Source: Arcuatula senhousia (Eukaryota; Mollusca; Bivalvia; Mytilida; Mytilidae). From it: 64,000 bases of DNA. Below are positions 35,322 through 46,071 of this stretch, piece by piece. The position numbers and the translations under genes are program-made. The stretch covers positions 58,874,686 to 58,938,685 of the forward strand of contig OZ020306.1 of assembly GCA_963971305.1 (NCBI GenBank), given 5' to 3'. Every line of letters begins with the position of its first letter. The stretch's first letter is position 1. The notes beneath the pieces were generated by a model, which was not told the DNA's origin, made no database searches, and worked only from the letters and a program-made list of their open reading frames with translations.

Positions 35322-35815
35322 GTCCCGTGCGGGGCCCGGGTGGCGAATAGGCCCGCAGCAGAGCCTAGCTTGTCGTAAGAGGCGACTAAGGGTCTTGGGA
35401 TTCCGACGTCGGGTCGGTGCTCAGCCCACAGAGCGACCAAGTGTGTACCCTAGGTGGCTGAATAGGGTAGCCCTCGTCCGCGGGGGTTGTCAGGTCTATA
35501 ATACGGAAACCCTGACCGCCGACCATAGTGGGCCAACGTGTGTGGAGAGTGCCACGCTTCATGCACGTAAAAGACCCCTTTGTGGACCGCCCAGTAGTGC
35601 ACCACATAGGCAAAATTTTCCGAACCTACCCACCTCTCCCCTTTTTCCTGTGGTTCTTCAAAATTTACCGGTCCTTTGTTTCCCACCCCATCCCCATATT
35701 TCATTTATCATCATCATTTCATGTTCATTTTATCATCCTTTTCATGTTCATCGCCTGTAAATAACCTATATAGCGTTGCACGGGCGTAAAACACCAACTC
35801 ACTCACTCACTCACT
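35322..35815 (+). mobile_element. SINE-like family A, full-length copy
   Basis: Starts GTCCCGTGCGGGGCCCGGGT and ends in CTCA repeats. An 11-bp target duplication CATTTACTCTG lies at 35311-35321 and 35816-35826. A reference copy for the ~490-bp consensus: head with two hairpins, body, CATGTTCAT repeats, TATATAGCGTTGCACGGGCG and tail. Confidence 0.95.
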
Positions 35816-36057
35816 CATTTACTCTGTATGAAATTCAGTTTCTGTTTATCAAGAACTGAAAATATCATTCAATTTTATAACATGCAAACTAAATCTGCAT
35901 AGATATTACAAGTACATGTATATAAATAAAATAAGTGTTCGTATATGAACTCTGTCAGAATCTTCAGTGATGTATCATATCACTTTGAAATACAATAAAT
36001 TTAACATAAAATTAACTTAAATCACTGTCCTATGAAGGAATAGACGTTTTGCATCAG
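35816..36057 (-). other. Non-coding internal region of the LTR element, 5' side
   Basis: Begins with the right-hand target duplication of the SINE-like copy (35816-35826). AT-rich, no coding motif. Confidence 0.55.
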
Positions 36058-36073
36058 GATCCCACCGCTGCCA
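36058..36073 (-). other. tRNA-Leu-type primer-binding site
   Basis: The plus strand reads GATCCCACCGCTGCCA, equal to the 3' end of a eukaryotic tRNA-Leu including CCA. The minus strand therefore carries its complement starting TGG, six bases from the LTR end. Confidence 0.85.
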
Positions 36074-36079
36074 CAAAAT

Positions 36080-36951
36080 TGCAACAGGAGGGTTTTTTGG
36101 AGAATATGCTGTTCTGCTATTTTGTACAGTTGATTTAATTTTTATCTTGTTACTCTGATATGCATGGACAGCACATAACTCCAAAGCCTGTTAAGAAATT
36201 ATAAGAGTTCGATCACTGGATCCTGAGTCTCTAATCCTTCATGTGGCATGTGGCAGAAATGAATAATTCGATAAGATAAAACATTTATTTGTGCACAAAT
36301 ATTAACATAGATGACAATTTACAACAAAGACAAGACATGTTTAAAACTTTAAAATTATTTGAAAATGTGAAATGATTTAGTAAACATTAATTTAGAACGA
36401 AATTAAATTAAAAACATCCATGACAATAATAATAATAATATTTATTCAATAAATATCAACATTACAATGGTTAATATACATAAAAGTACATATTTTGAAA
36501 TTATGAATACAGATCACAAAGAGTAGTATAAAACCACAAGTTGATATTTATTAGGATAGCCCATGAAAGCGCGAAAGCTTATTTCCAATGACTGTATGTG
36601 ATATACTGTGCATGGTCTGTCTGCTTGAAGAAGCCGACAACTTAGGTCAGATCCGAACAGACCCTGGCTTTTGTGGTAAAAGCAAATCTCAATTGTAACA
36701 ATAATGAACTTCAAAAATAGATAAATTGCAATTGAAAAGGTGAACTATTATAAATGAAACTGCAAATTAGTCACACATTCAAATTTAAAGATACTGAAAA
36801 CTTTACCAAAATGTAATGAAAATGATCACATTACAGTATTTAAACACAAAATAATAAATTAGTTACAAATACATTATTAAATTAAATAAACAGTCCATAT
36901 TCCCACTAAAGGGACGTAATTGTCTTTGACAAAGTAGGCTCAACAACCACA
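36080..36951 (-). repeat. 5' LTR with a small insertion
   Basis: 872 bp; about 704 bp once the retroposon piece at 36423-36590 is removed. Confidence 0.85.
36423..36590 (-). mobile_element. Short 3' piece of a retroposon with (ATT)n tail
   Basis: Absent from the other LTR. On the minus strand it ends in ATTATTATTATTATTGT. A frame through it ends in GYPNKYQLVVLYYSL, perhaps the C-terminus of an RT protein. Flanking CATGA/CAATGA may be a short target duplication. Family not identified. Confidence 0.6.
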
Positions 36952-37171
36952 CTTTACAAAAACATTACACAAATCGTTTATGAATAATTGTTAAGGGCAA
37001 CTTTTGCAGTTATTTTTTTTTTCACAGTTATAAAAGTTCAAGATTTAAAGTATACCCCTTCCTTTCCCACACACACACATACACATAAAATGGGGGATGA
37101 AGATTCTTTTTGAATTAATACTTCAATTTCATGATTAATGTTTAATAATTATAAATGTTTAATTTAAGACA
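36952..37171 (+). repeat. Right copy of the ~210-bp flanking duplication
   Basis: Matches 33646-33854, differing mainly in a longer T run, a longer CA run and a few substitutions. Confidence 0.85.
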
Positions 37172-37539
37172 TAAAGATTTAAAAACTGCAGATGTGATAC
37201 CATATATTAATCGCTGCTTCAAGTATGTGTAACATTCAATTTTATTCCCTGTGAAATAATTTCCTTCGGAAAACATTTGATATTCAATATTCTCCAGTAG
37301 TGATACTTTTTTTATCATTAAATGTTTTCCATTGCTATCAAATTGTGTCCCTCTTAATTTGATACTGTCTGAAAAGTGTTCACCTACAATTAGAATGTGA
37401 TATCTAATCAATGAGAAATGGAGCTTTTGAATACCAAAATAACTCACAAAAAGTTCACGATTTCTGTTATCAGATTATCCCTATAATCTGTTAAATCTAA
37501 GTTAAAATATAATCAAAGAAGATATTTGATTGTTGAATT
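37172..37539. other. No feature recognised
   Basis: AT-rich. The minus-strand frame 37142-37447 has no domain. Confidence 0.45.
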
Positions 37540-38040
37540 TCTCCCTGGATAATATTTCATTTACAACTAATATCCAGTATAATTTTTCATAATTAGAAAA
37601 TATCCAGTTAAAAATTACAAAACTTCATTCCCGGAATCATAGATACATTATCAACAATATTATACAGGGTGATATCTTATAGTTAAATAATATCCCCCAG
37701 GATAATATTTCATCATTTAAATCTATCTAGTACCATCTAATATTATTCAATTAAAGTTTTATGATTTTATCAACGTCCAGGATATTTTTTCATAATTAGA
37801 AATTATTCAGTTAAATAAATATTATCCCTGGATAATATTTTATCATTTCATACTATCTAGGACCATAAATCATATAGTATTTATTAATTTAAGTTTAATG
37901 ATTTTATCCATGTCCAGAATATTTTTGTCATGATTAGAAATCATCCAATTTAATATCCCCCAGGATAATATTTCATCATTAAATCTTGAACCATATTTCA
38001 TCTAGTATTATTTAATCAAAGTAAAATGATTTTAACAATG
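37540..38040 (+). repeat. Imperfect ~133-bp tandem repeat
   Basis: CCTGGATAATATTTCATCATT-like blocks recur near 37542, 37697, 37830 and 37963, each followed by ATCTAGTACCAT-like sequence. Confidence 0.65.
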
Positions 38041-38046
38041 TTTCGT

Positions 38047-38318
38047 TGATACGCTCGTTACCGAAGTTATATGCAGATTGGGTGTTCCTAGCCGTATCTA
38101 CCGATCAGGGACCAGAGTTCGAGGCAAATCTTTTTGCTAATCTATGCAAGCTTCTTGAAAATTTGAAGTCGAGGACTGCTTCATATCGACCTCGATCCGA
38201 CAGTATGATAGAGCGGTTTAATCGCACTTTACAACAGATGCATGCGATGTTCGTGACCGAAAACAAGGACGACTCGGACGATCATTTCCCATATAATTTA
38301 TTGGGTTGGGACTCTTGA
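38047..38318 (+). pseudogene. Retrotransposon integrase fragment (Ty3/gypsy-like)
   Basis: The core-domain piece reads TLVTEVICRLGVPSRIY, then after a one-base frameshift near 38098 TDQGPEFEANLF (second catalytic Asp) and SYRPRSDSMIERFNRTLQQM (catalytic Glu), ending near HFPYNLLG. The first catalytic Asp region and all upstream domains are missing. Confidence 0.8.
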
Positions 38319-38386
38319 CGACGCACCCTAGTTTTCTGTTAAGCCGCACAGTGTCATTGCACTTTTCCTAATCGGTTAATTTTGAT

Positions 38387-38432
38387 ATGCTATATATCGA
38401 TATTTCAAGGAGTAACCTCTCATCAGTAGCAT
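38387..38432 (-). ncRNA. Hammerhead ribozyme, type I, AUA cleavage triplet
   Basis: Minus strand. Stem I AUGCUA (38432-38427) pairs with UAGCAU (38392-38387). Core CUGAUGA at 38426-38420. Stem II is GAGG with CCUU around a UUACU loop. Then GAA, stem III AUA with UAU around UCGA, and cleavage after A at 38393. All conserved core positions are present. The copy at 52058-52103 has a compensating change in stem I. Confidence 0.85.
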
Positions 38433-39559
38433 TTAAATCAAAACATTGGAAGGTCAAAATCCAAAACAGTTGAAAACGAAAAGTACTCAAAACCAAAACG
38501 TTCGAACAAGGAAGCCAAATCCAGCAGTTCAGAGTTCAGGTTGCAATATGATCAGAAATATTACACAGAACAAAAAAAAACCAAATATGTCACCTAAAAT
38601 ACTGACCATTCGGTGGGCATGTAACGGTTTCAACAGCATAGTTTTCAACAAATACGTGTTGAAATAATTGCGAATCATATATTATACTTGCATTGATATG
38701 CATTACGACGTAGAAATGTTTGCATGTTAACATGTATAAATCATATTGTTGTAATACAAATTGTGGAACCCGGTTGTAAAATCGATTTATTGGTATTTCA
38801 TGCTGCCTATAAATGTACGTTCAGGCTGTTAACAAAACTTTTATAACGTTATTTTTATTTTTTTTTACTTTCCCATTAACTAAATGCCGCATTTCCCGAA
38901 GTGAAAATCTGGGAAATAAAACGTTTTTTTTTCACCGACGATTTATCACGGCTTCTTGATTGTCGCTGTAATATTCACACAATGTTTGGACATATTATGT
39001 TTAGAGGTGCATCTTTATCTGTTTTTTGTTTGTTCGTTTGTTTTTGTTGTTTTTTTTTTGGGGGGGGAGCGTGTGAGGGTATTGATTTGTAAGCAGTTGC
39101 TTAGTTTTTTTTAATGAATAGTAAACATTGTCTCTTCGTGCAGCAAAGACTTGTCGTCCACCAAAGTGTTACTAAATACTAAATACTATAATGCCACATA
39201 TCATATACAATTGATATTTTGCATATGTATCTAGAGTTAAAATTCTATTCTCTTTTAATTAATACATGTAGTATATACTCTACTTTATACATTTGGCTAA
39301 TTTGAGTCCAGTTGCTAAGTTTAAGAATTAGAAGACGGAAAGAAGTGACATGTCACCAACCAGTCAATATATAACGTGTAATGTGGGGCTCGCTTTAAAA
39401 GTATATGAATGATATCTTACTGTCATGACTGTAAGCTTGTAACTTCAAGAAAATCATTAATGATCTATCAGGAGGCAACTCTAAGGCTGAAAATGTCTTT
39501 AAATGGTGTTTACAGATGCCTTGTTTGTTTTCTTATAGATTGAAGTAGACTCATCGTTA
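38433..39559. other. No gene recognised
   Basis: The first ~70 bases are the conserved flank of the hammerhead family. The rest is AT-rich with T and G homopolymers near 39043-39067. Confidence 0.45.
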
Positions 39560-41232
39560 ATGGTTTTATTTGGCATTGTTCAAATTGATGAAACCGACAC
39601 AGATGATATTAACAAATCAAACGCCGCAGTCCAATTTTTAGATGATTATAACACAGCAAACGCCGCAATTGAATTTTCAGATAATAATAAAAATTTTCGG
39701 ACGATAATAACAGAAATGACCAAAGCGTTGAGTTTGATGTGGCAGTTGATGAGAACATTGTTATTTCCGACAACACTAAAATAATGTGTGACCATTGCGG
39801 GAAATCTTATGCGACAAAGTACACGTTAAGAAAACATTTAAAGTGCAATTCTGACAATATGCAACAAACGTTTTTCACCAAATGGGATGTAAAACAGCAT
39901 ACGGACACGGTCCACAAAAAATAACCATAGAATGTAAAACTTGTGGAAAAAACTACAAGACAAAGATTAGTCTTAAAAACCACGAGAAAGAGCATAACAA
40001 CTTTAAATTTCTTTGTCCTTTTTGTGAAAAGGGTTACAATTATAAAAGTGACTTTGAAGGGCATAAGCACAAGCACAAAGAACAACAAGAGTTAACACTA
40101 AAGTATGTCTCGCCTGCCGGCACCATCAGAAACAATTATTCTTTCTTACTTCCATTATATTTTGAATTTACATGGATTTTCAGTTTCTGAGATCAAAAGA
40201 TGTTTATAGAACTTAAACATTGCAAATATATGCAATAAAAATAACCAAAGTCACTCAACCGGAAAATCAAGGTCAAGGTCAAAAGATGGGGATGCAACTG
40301 GGCTAAGCTACTACTGGGGCATATGCATACCAAGTTTCATCAACCTAGGACCTATAGTTCTTGAGATATGGAGGTGCTCTCAAAACTTTTCCATTGCTAT
40401 TATATGTATTGAATATTGTCAAAGTCACTCAACCGGAAAATCAAGGTCAAGGTCAAAAGATGGGGATGCAACTGGGCTAAGCTACTACTGGGGCATATGC
40501 ATACCAAGTTTCATCAAACTAGGACCTATAGTTCTTGAGATATGGAGGTGCTCGCAAAACTTTTCCATTGCTATTATATGTATTGAAAATTGTCAAAGTC
40601 ACTCAACCAGAAAATCAAGGTCAAGGTCAAAAGATGGGGATGCAACTGTGCTAAGCTACTACTGGGGCATATGCATACCAAGTTTCATCAACCTAGGACT
40701 TATAGTTCTTGAGATATGAAGGTGCTCGCAAAACTTTTCCATTGCTATTATATGTATTGAAAATTGTCAAAGTCACTCAACCATAAAATCAAGGTCAAGG
40801 TCAAAAGATGGGGATGCAACTGTGCTAAGCTACTACTGGGGCATATGCATACCAAGTTTCATCAACCTAGGACTTATAGTTCTTGAGATATGGAGGTGCT
40901 CATAAAACTTTTCCAAAAAGTTAACGCCGCCGTCGCCGCCGCCGGTAAAGTAACACCTATGTCCCGCTCTGCTTCGCAGGCGAGACAAAAACCATTCGTT
41001 TGTGACAAATGCGGACAAAAATATCAATATAAAAATTCACTCAAAGTTCATAATTCATATTGTGGAAAGAAAGATAAACAATTTAACTGTGATACTTGTC
41101 GGAAGAAATTTAAGAAACTGAAATATCTAAAAAAGCATATAAAAATTAATGAAAATCCAGAGAAGTATCAGTTTAATGTTTGTAGTGACTTTTTTAACCA
41201 CCGTGCAAGTCTTTACAAGCATGCCAATTGAT
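39560..41232 (+). pseudogene. C2H2 zinc-finger gene, copy 1, frameshifted and split by a repeat
   Basis: An intronless-looking frame encodes a polar N-terminal region (DETDTDDINKSNAAVQFLDD) followed by about seven C2H2-type fingers: MCDHCGKSYATKYTLRKHLK, ECKTCGKNYKTKISLKNHEK, LCPFCEKGYNYKSDFEGHKH, VCDKCGQKYQYKNSLKVHNS, NCDTCRKKFKKLKYLKKH and a degenerate last one. Damage: a one-base shift near 39715-39735, a shift at an A run at about 39916-39921 (six A here, seven in copy 2) that makes TAA, and a ~900-bp family F insertion. The protein was probably a nucleic-acid-binding factor; its targets are unknown. Copy 2 at 45520 lacks the insertion. Confidence 0.75.
40086..40988. repeat. Family F insertion with four 174-bp tandem units
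   Basis: Ends carry TGTCTCGCCTGCCGG (40105) and CGCAGGCGAGACA (to about 40987). Inside, TCACTCAACC starts at 40251, 40425, 40599 and 40773, a strict 174-bp period. Each unit holds TCAAGGTCAAGGTCA. Comparison with the uninterrupted copy 2 of the zinc-finger gene fixes the insertion point between finger codons. Confidence 0.85.
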
Positions 41233-42401
41233 TAGTTTATGCTTGAAATCGAAAACTATAAACTTGTCGCTTTTTAAAATTCAGGAATGAATATGACATT
41301 TGCTATATGTATTAAAAGATAAACAGAGTTTAATGATGCATAATGTTATGTAAGTATAATTGTGAATGAGTCGCTTTATTTTAATTGCAAAATGATTCTT
41401 GGTATGGATTGGAAAAAAGTATGATACCATCAAGTTTCACAGGATTCGGTCTGCAGGATTAGCAGGTGGATTAAACAAATCAGGTGACATACACTACAAA
41501 TGACGACGAAAGTATGAATAGCGCTCTAAAGCAAGTTTATGGGACATAACAAGGAGTTTCGAATTTGTCGAAATGTTAAAAAATTTCGTGAAATCACAGA
41601 AAAATCAGCTTCTTCTGACAATAGTACAACAGGAAAGTTATAGTTTTCGAAAGGACTACAGATACCTTGAAGTGCCGCTCCAAACATAGACCCACTGGAG
41701 TTTGGAACAAGGCAATAGATATATTATAAAGTCAAGAAATTTTGTCCGGTAAATACTGATCCATGCACTTATGAAGATGAGAAAAATAATCACACCAAAG
41801 GTAAAGGCCCTTTCTATTAACACTTGAACACTCAATCTCTTTCGTAACATTGCTTATAATGAATCAGAGATAAATGACAATCCAGAAAGTATTGTTAAAG
41901 ATATGTGTGATTAAGCAGAAAAAAAACTTACGAGAACAAAATTTGGAGCAAGTGAAATAACAGATCTTATAGATTCCAGAAGAATTGTTTCGAGTGTGCC
42001 TAGAACAAAAATCATAAAATAAGTCATCATTAAATAGCAGTTGCAGAGGAACTTGGAGTGCTGAGACAGTTTATAACATAGAGAGCATCAAATGCATTGC
42101 AACAGCAGGGAGTGATTAGACAATTGACATGTCTTATGTTCCATCCAATGTGTCAAACATAAACAAAGCTACCAATAATATACCGGTAAACGTGAATCAA
42201 CTGGACAATGCAAATAATGTTGCAAATCAAAACAATATTGTAAATACAAATGATACTTGTACAAGTGAAGGCAACAGTGCCATTAATTTTTCAAAAAAAA
42301 GCATTTCAATACCATTGGCTATGGGAATAGACCCTATAATAAAAGCAAAAATGTGCTAATGAATATATTGATCTGGGCATGTTGCTCAATCGAAGTTTCC
42401 C
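41233..42401. other. No gene recognised
   Basis: 41233-41463 is the 3' flank shared with zinc-finger copy 2. Beyond that, the 42129-42359 plus-strand frame is Asn-rich (NINKATNNIPVNVNQLDNAN) and low in complexity, without a domain. Confidence 0.4.
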
Positions 42402-42828
42402 AAAGTTTGGTGTTTTACGCCCATGCAACGCTATATAGGTTATTTACAGGCGATGAACATGAAAAAGATGATACAATGAACATGAAATGATGATGATAAA
42501 TGAAACATGGGGGTGGGATGGGACACAAAGGACCGGTAAATTTTGAAGAACCACAGGAAAAGGGGAGAGGTAGGTAGGGGCGGAAAATTGAGCCTATGTG
42601 GTGCACTAGTTGGCGGTCCACAAAGGGGTCTTTTACGTGCATGAAGCGTGGCACTCTCCGCACACGTTGGCCCACTATGGTCGGCGGTCAGGATTTCCGT
42701 ATTATAGACCTGACAACCCCCGCGGACGAGGGCCACCCTATTCAGCCACCTAGGGTACACACTTGGTCGCTCTGTGGGCTGAGCACTGACCCGACGTCAG
42801 AATCCCAAGTCGCCTCTTAAGACATCAA
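42402..42828 (-). mobile_element. SINE-like family A copy
   Basis: From GGTGTTTTACGCCCATGCAA to TCAGAATCCCAAGTCGCCTCTTAA. The tail and most of the head are missing. Confidence 0.88.
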
Positions 42829-43633
42829 ATCTGATGAAAAAGTTGTTTCGCAAACAAAATTTTGTTAATGTTATTGAACCGTCATATAATCTCAAGCTCA
42901 AATATAAGATTTAACTTAAGTTTCTTATATTTTACATAAGAAATTTGCAAATGTGATCTATATTCCTTTGCGAACATTTTTTTTATTATCTCTTGACTAT
43001 ATAAACCTTATTTTTAAGTCACTTATATGTATTAATGCAAGTTTTCAACTTAACTTACCATTTATGTGTCAAATCTGATGAAAAAAATTGTTTCGCAAAC
43101 AAATTCTTGTCAATATTATTGAACCGTCGTCATATAATCTTATGCTCAAATATTAGATTTAACTAAAGTTTCATATATTTTACATAAGAAATTTGCAAAT
43201 GTGATCTATGTTCCTTTGTGAACAAATTTTCGTTATTATCTCTTCACTATATGAACCTTATTTTTTAAATCACCAATATGTATTAATACAAGTTTTCAAA
43301 TTAACATACCATTTATGTGTCAAATCTGATGAAGATAATGTTATTGAACCGTCATATAATCTTATGCTCAAATATAAGATTTAACTTAAGTTTCATATAT
43401 TTTACATAAGAAATTTGCAAATGTGATCTATATTCCTTTACGGGCAAATTTTCTTTATCATCTCTCAACTATATTAACCTTAGTTTTTAAGTCACCAATG
43501 TGTATTCATGAAAGTTTTCAACTTAACATACCATTTATGTGTCAAATCTGATGAAAAATGTTGTTTCGCAAACAAATTCTTGTTAATTTTATTGAATCGT
43601 CATATAATTTCAAGCTATAATATAAGATTCAAT
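42825..43633 (+). repeat. ~245-bp tandem repeat, 3.3 copies
   Basis: TCAAATCTGATGAA occurs at 42825, 43069, 43320 and 43542. Units contain TTGAACCGTCATATAATCT and AAGAAATTTGCAAATGTGAT. Confidence 0.88.
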
Positions 43634-43915
43634 GTAGTCAATGGTAGTAAGGGAACTACCATTTGATTTTTATAGGGGGGCTATGGTGAAATTTGAAATA
43701 AAAGGGCAGGATGGCAAAAATCCAGATATAAAAAGGCAGGACAGTGCTTTGAGTAAAAAAAGCAGGATGGTATTTTAGGCTAAACAAATTAAAGTTCCTT
43801 TAAAAATAAAAAAAAAATCCAGGCTTGACTTTCTCTGAAAATAAAAAGGCAGGACAAAGAAAATATCCATAGCCCCCCCCCCCCCTAAAAATCAAATTGT
43901 TGCTCCCTATTGCAC
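43634..43915. mobile_element. MITE-like inverted-repeat element
   Basis: The left arm (AGGGAACTACCATTTGATTT, then a G run and CTATGG) is mirrored by CCATAG, a C run and AAAATCAAATTG on the right. About 280 bp, interior repeats of AAAAGGCAGGAC, no ORF. Target duplication not clear. Confidence 0.65.
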
Positions 43916-44967
43916 GCACTTATGGTAGTGGACAGAGATCAGGTGTTCTGTGGTACTTGTGTATTGCCCATAACTAATTAAAACGTTAATGATTTAAGCA
44001 GAACGTCAATCCGTTTTGAATTTTGTTAGTTTTTGTTTATTTTTTATTTTTTAAAAACTGTTTTGAAGTGTTAAAATAGCGTTTTTTTGGTATTCTGCTA
44101 TGTTCTGTGGTAAAAAGACGCACCGCAGTGTGACCCGCCTTGGAGAAGTTTCCCGCCGATAGATTATAGCTGAGAGAAGACAACAAACAGATTGATAAAC
44201 TAATACTCTCTTCCCCGCCAAATAAAAAAGATGTTTAAGGACAGTAGAATGGATTTGCAAATTGGTAAAATCTCACAATATCTCGTGCAAATAAACGAGA
44301 TTATATGTAATGCAAAACTTTATACTGTTATATCTCAAAAACCATACAAGATTTTTACATTATTCTTTTTCACAGCCATTCTTAATTGTTTTGAGATTTC
44401 AAATCTGTTAAAAATACTTTTGTTGGAGTGCTCCAAAGAAGGAGGATTTACAACAGCCCAAACCAGAAGTGCCAATCGGAGGATCAAAAGGTAGAATATA
44501 CTTTCCCAGTAGTAAAAAAATGTCGGAAATGTTCCGATTTTGTTTTGCATTTTATTATTTTTATTGGAAAATATGGTCAATAAAATGTTTTAAATAGCGA
44601 GAATAAAGCGGTCCGAATAAAGCCTATAAGAAAAGAATTATTATGTCATTATGTTGTTGCAGCGGTTATTTTCAAAAACAGATCATAAACAAGCCAGTGG
44701 AATTTCAACACCATGAAACCAACTAATATTTTATATGATATTGATTCAGTAAACGCCCTAGTCAAGAAACACGAGATCGAGAATTCATTAACATTCCGGA
44801 ATGTCTCAGTAGACAAAGGATATGGCAATGAAATTGGTTTGTTCTCTTTGCATCGATATTGATAAGTTGATATGTCCTGATGTGTTTTATTTTTTTGTAT
44901 GGGAATAGAAATACCCTATAGTACTATAATGGCCTTTGCATGTTAAAGACCCCTTTGTACAGTACAA
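43916..44967. other. No gene recognised
   Basis: AT-rich. The plus-strand frame 44231-44494 has a hydrophobic stretch but no family resemblance. Confidence 0.4.
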
Positions 44968-44975
44968 TAAGACAT

Positions 44976-45244
44976 CATCCTCGGAAACCCAGGTGTTCTT
45001 CTCTCGCCTACTCGTTTATCACCCCTGGGACATAACACATGAAATACTTCGTTTTTGACAGTTTAGTATCGAGCTTTCTGATTGGTCGCTTTACATTTTT
45101 CTGATGCAATATTAACATGTTTTTATATAGAAATAGTATCAAGTTCAAGATCAGATCCTGAACTCAAACGAACAATTTCATACCAAATGTCCCAGGGGTG
45201 ATGACTGAGTAAGCGAGAGAAGAACCCCTGGGTTTCCGAGGATG
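44976..45244. mobile_element. MITE with 8-bp target duplication
   Basis: Inverted ends of about 50-60 bp, starting CATCCTCGGAAACCCAGG, enclose a short AT-rich centre (269 bp in all). TAAGACAT lies at 44968-44975 and 45245-45252. An 8-bp duplication is the hAT-type length. Confidence 0.88.
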
Positions 45245-45252
45245 TAAGACAT

Positions 45253-45519
45253 AGATTAATATAAAGATCTATGAATAAGAGTAGCCAAAAGTGGGGCTGC
45301 TTAACAAAGACCAAACTTCAAGTCTGAGAAGGGACTGCAGAAGCAGTAAGATTGTATTCCCATTCAAGGGTAAATAAATATGTCTAAATAAAATTAAATT
45401 TATTCCATAAGACTTACACAGAGTAAGGGTAGGCACTGTGCTGCTTTTGGCCATTTGGTGCTTCATGATACAGTGGGGTTTGACAATCAACGGTATAATT
45501 ACATTTTGCACACTAACAT
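45253..45519. other. No feature recognised
   Basis: Spacer between the MITE and zinc-finger copy 2. Overlapping minus-strand frames look accidental. Confidence 0.45.
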
Positions 45520-46071
45520 AATGTGTGACCATTGCGGGAAATCTTATGCGACAAAGTACACGTGAAGAAAACATTTAAAGTGCAATTCTGACAATATGCA
45601 ACAAACGTTTTTCACCAAATGGGATGTAAAACAGCATACGGACACGGTCCACAAAAAAATAACCATAGAATGTAAAACTTGTGGAATAAACTAAGATTAA
45701 AAACAAAGATTAGTCTTAAAAACCACGAGAAAGAGCATAACAACTTTAAATTTCTTTGTCCTTTTTGTGGAAAGGGTTACAATTATAAAAGTGACTTTGA
45801 AGGGCATAAGCACAAGCACAAAGAACAAAAACCATTCGTATGTGACAAATGCGGACAAAAATATCAATATAAAAATTCACTCAAAGTTCATAATTCATAT
45901 TGTGGAAAGAAAGATAAACAATTTAACTGTGATACTTGTCGGAAGAAATTTAAGAAACTGAAATATCTAAAAGAGCATATAAAAATTAATGAAAATCCAG
46001 AGAAGTATCAGTTTAATGTTTGTAGTGACTTTTTTAACCACCGTGCAAGTCTTTACAAGCATGCCAATTGA
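45520..46071 (+). pseudogene. C2H2 zinc-finger gene, copy 2, with stop codons
   Basis: Near-identical to copy 1 from the first finger to the stop and through the 3' flank (to about 46300). TTA is changed to TGA in the first finger (TACACGTGA), and ACTAAGATTAAA replaces the normal sequence in the third finger. The A run has seven bases, so the frame is open where copy 1 is broken. Fingers four to seven read as one frame (45679-46071). It lacks the polar N-terminal region and the family F insertion. Both copies are dead by different lesions. Confidence 0.8.

Larger units (their letters stand above)
33855..36951 (-). mobile_element. Non-autonomous LTR retrotransposon
   Basis: Two near-identical direct repeats (33855-34560 and 36080-36951), bounded TGTGG...TTGCA on the minus strand, enclose 1.5 kb without a retroviral-type gene. 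Six bases inside the 5' LTR is a primer-binding site matching the 3' end of tRNA-Leu. Just before the 3' LTR is a polypurine tract. Without the SINE-like insert the internal region is only about 1 kb, so replication proteins must come from elsewhere. Confidence 0.88.

Noticed and set aside
35322..35400. HDV-like self-cleaving ribozyme in the family A/LINE head
   Set aside because: GGCGAAU and a hairpin followed by CUAA look suggestive, but P1, P2 and P3 cannot be formed together in the required order. Kept only as a structured head.
35395..35760. Long open frames on both strands of SINE-like family A (73-121 codons), repeated in most copies
   Set aside because: They recur only because the copies are young and near-identical; they cover each other on opposite strands, lack domains and extend into flanks differently.
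35322..35815. Functional tRNA gene in the family A head
   Set aside because: No convincing A and B boxes at the right spacing and no cloverleaf; the only tRNA-like match is the primer-binding site at 36058-36073.
42825..43560. CTGATGAA motifs in the 245-bp repeat as hammerheads
   Set aside because: No stem II or GAA segment in any unit.
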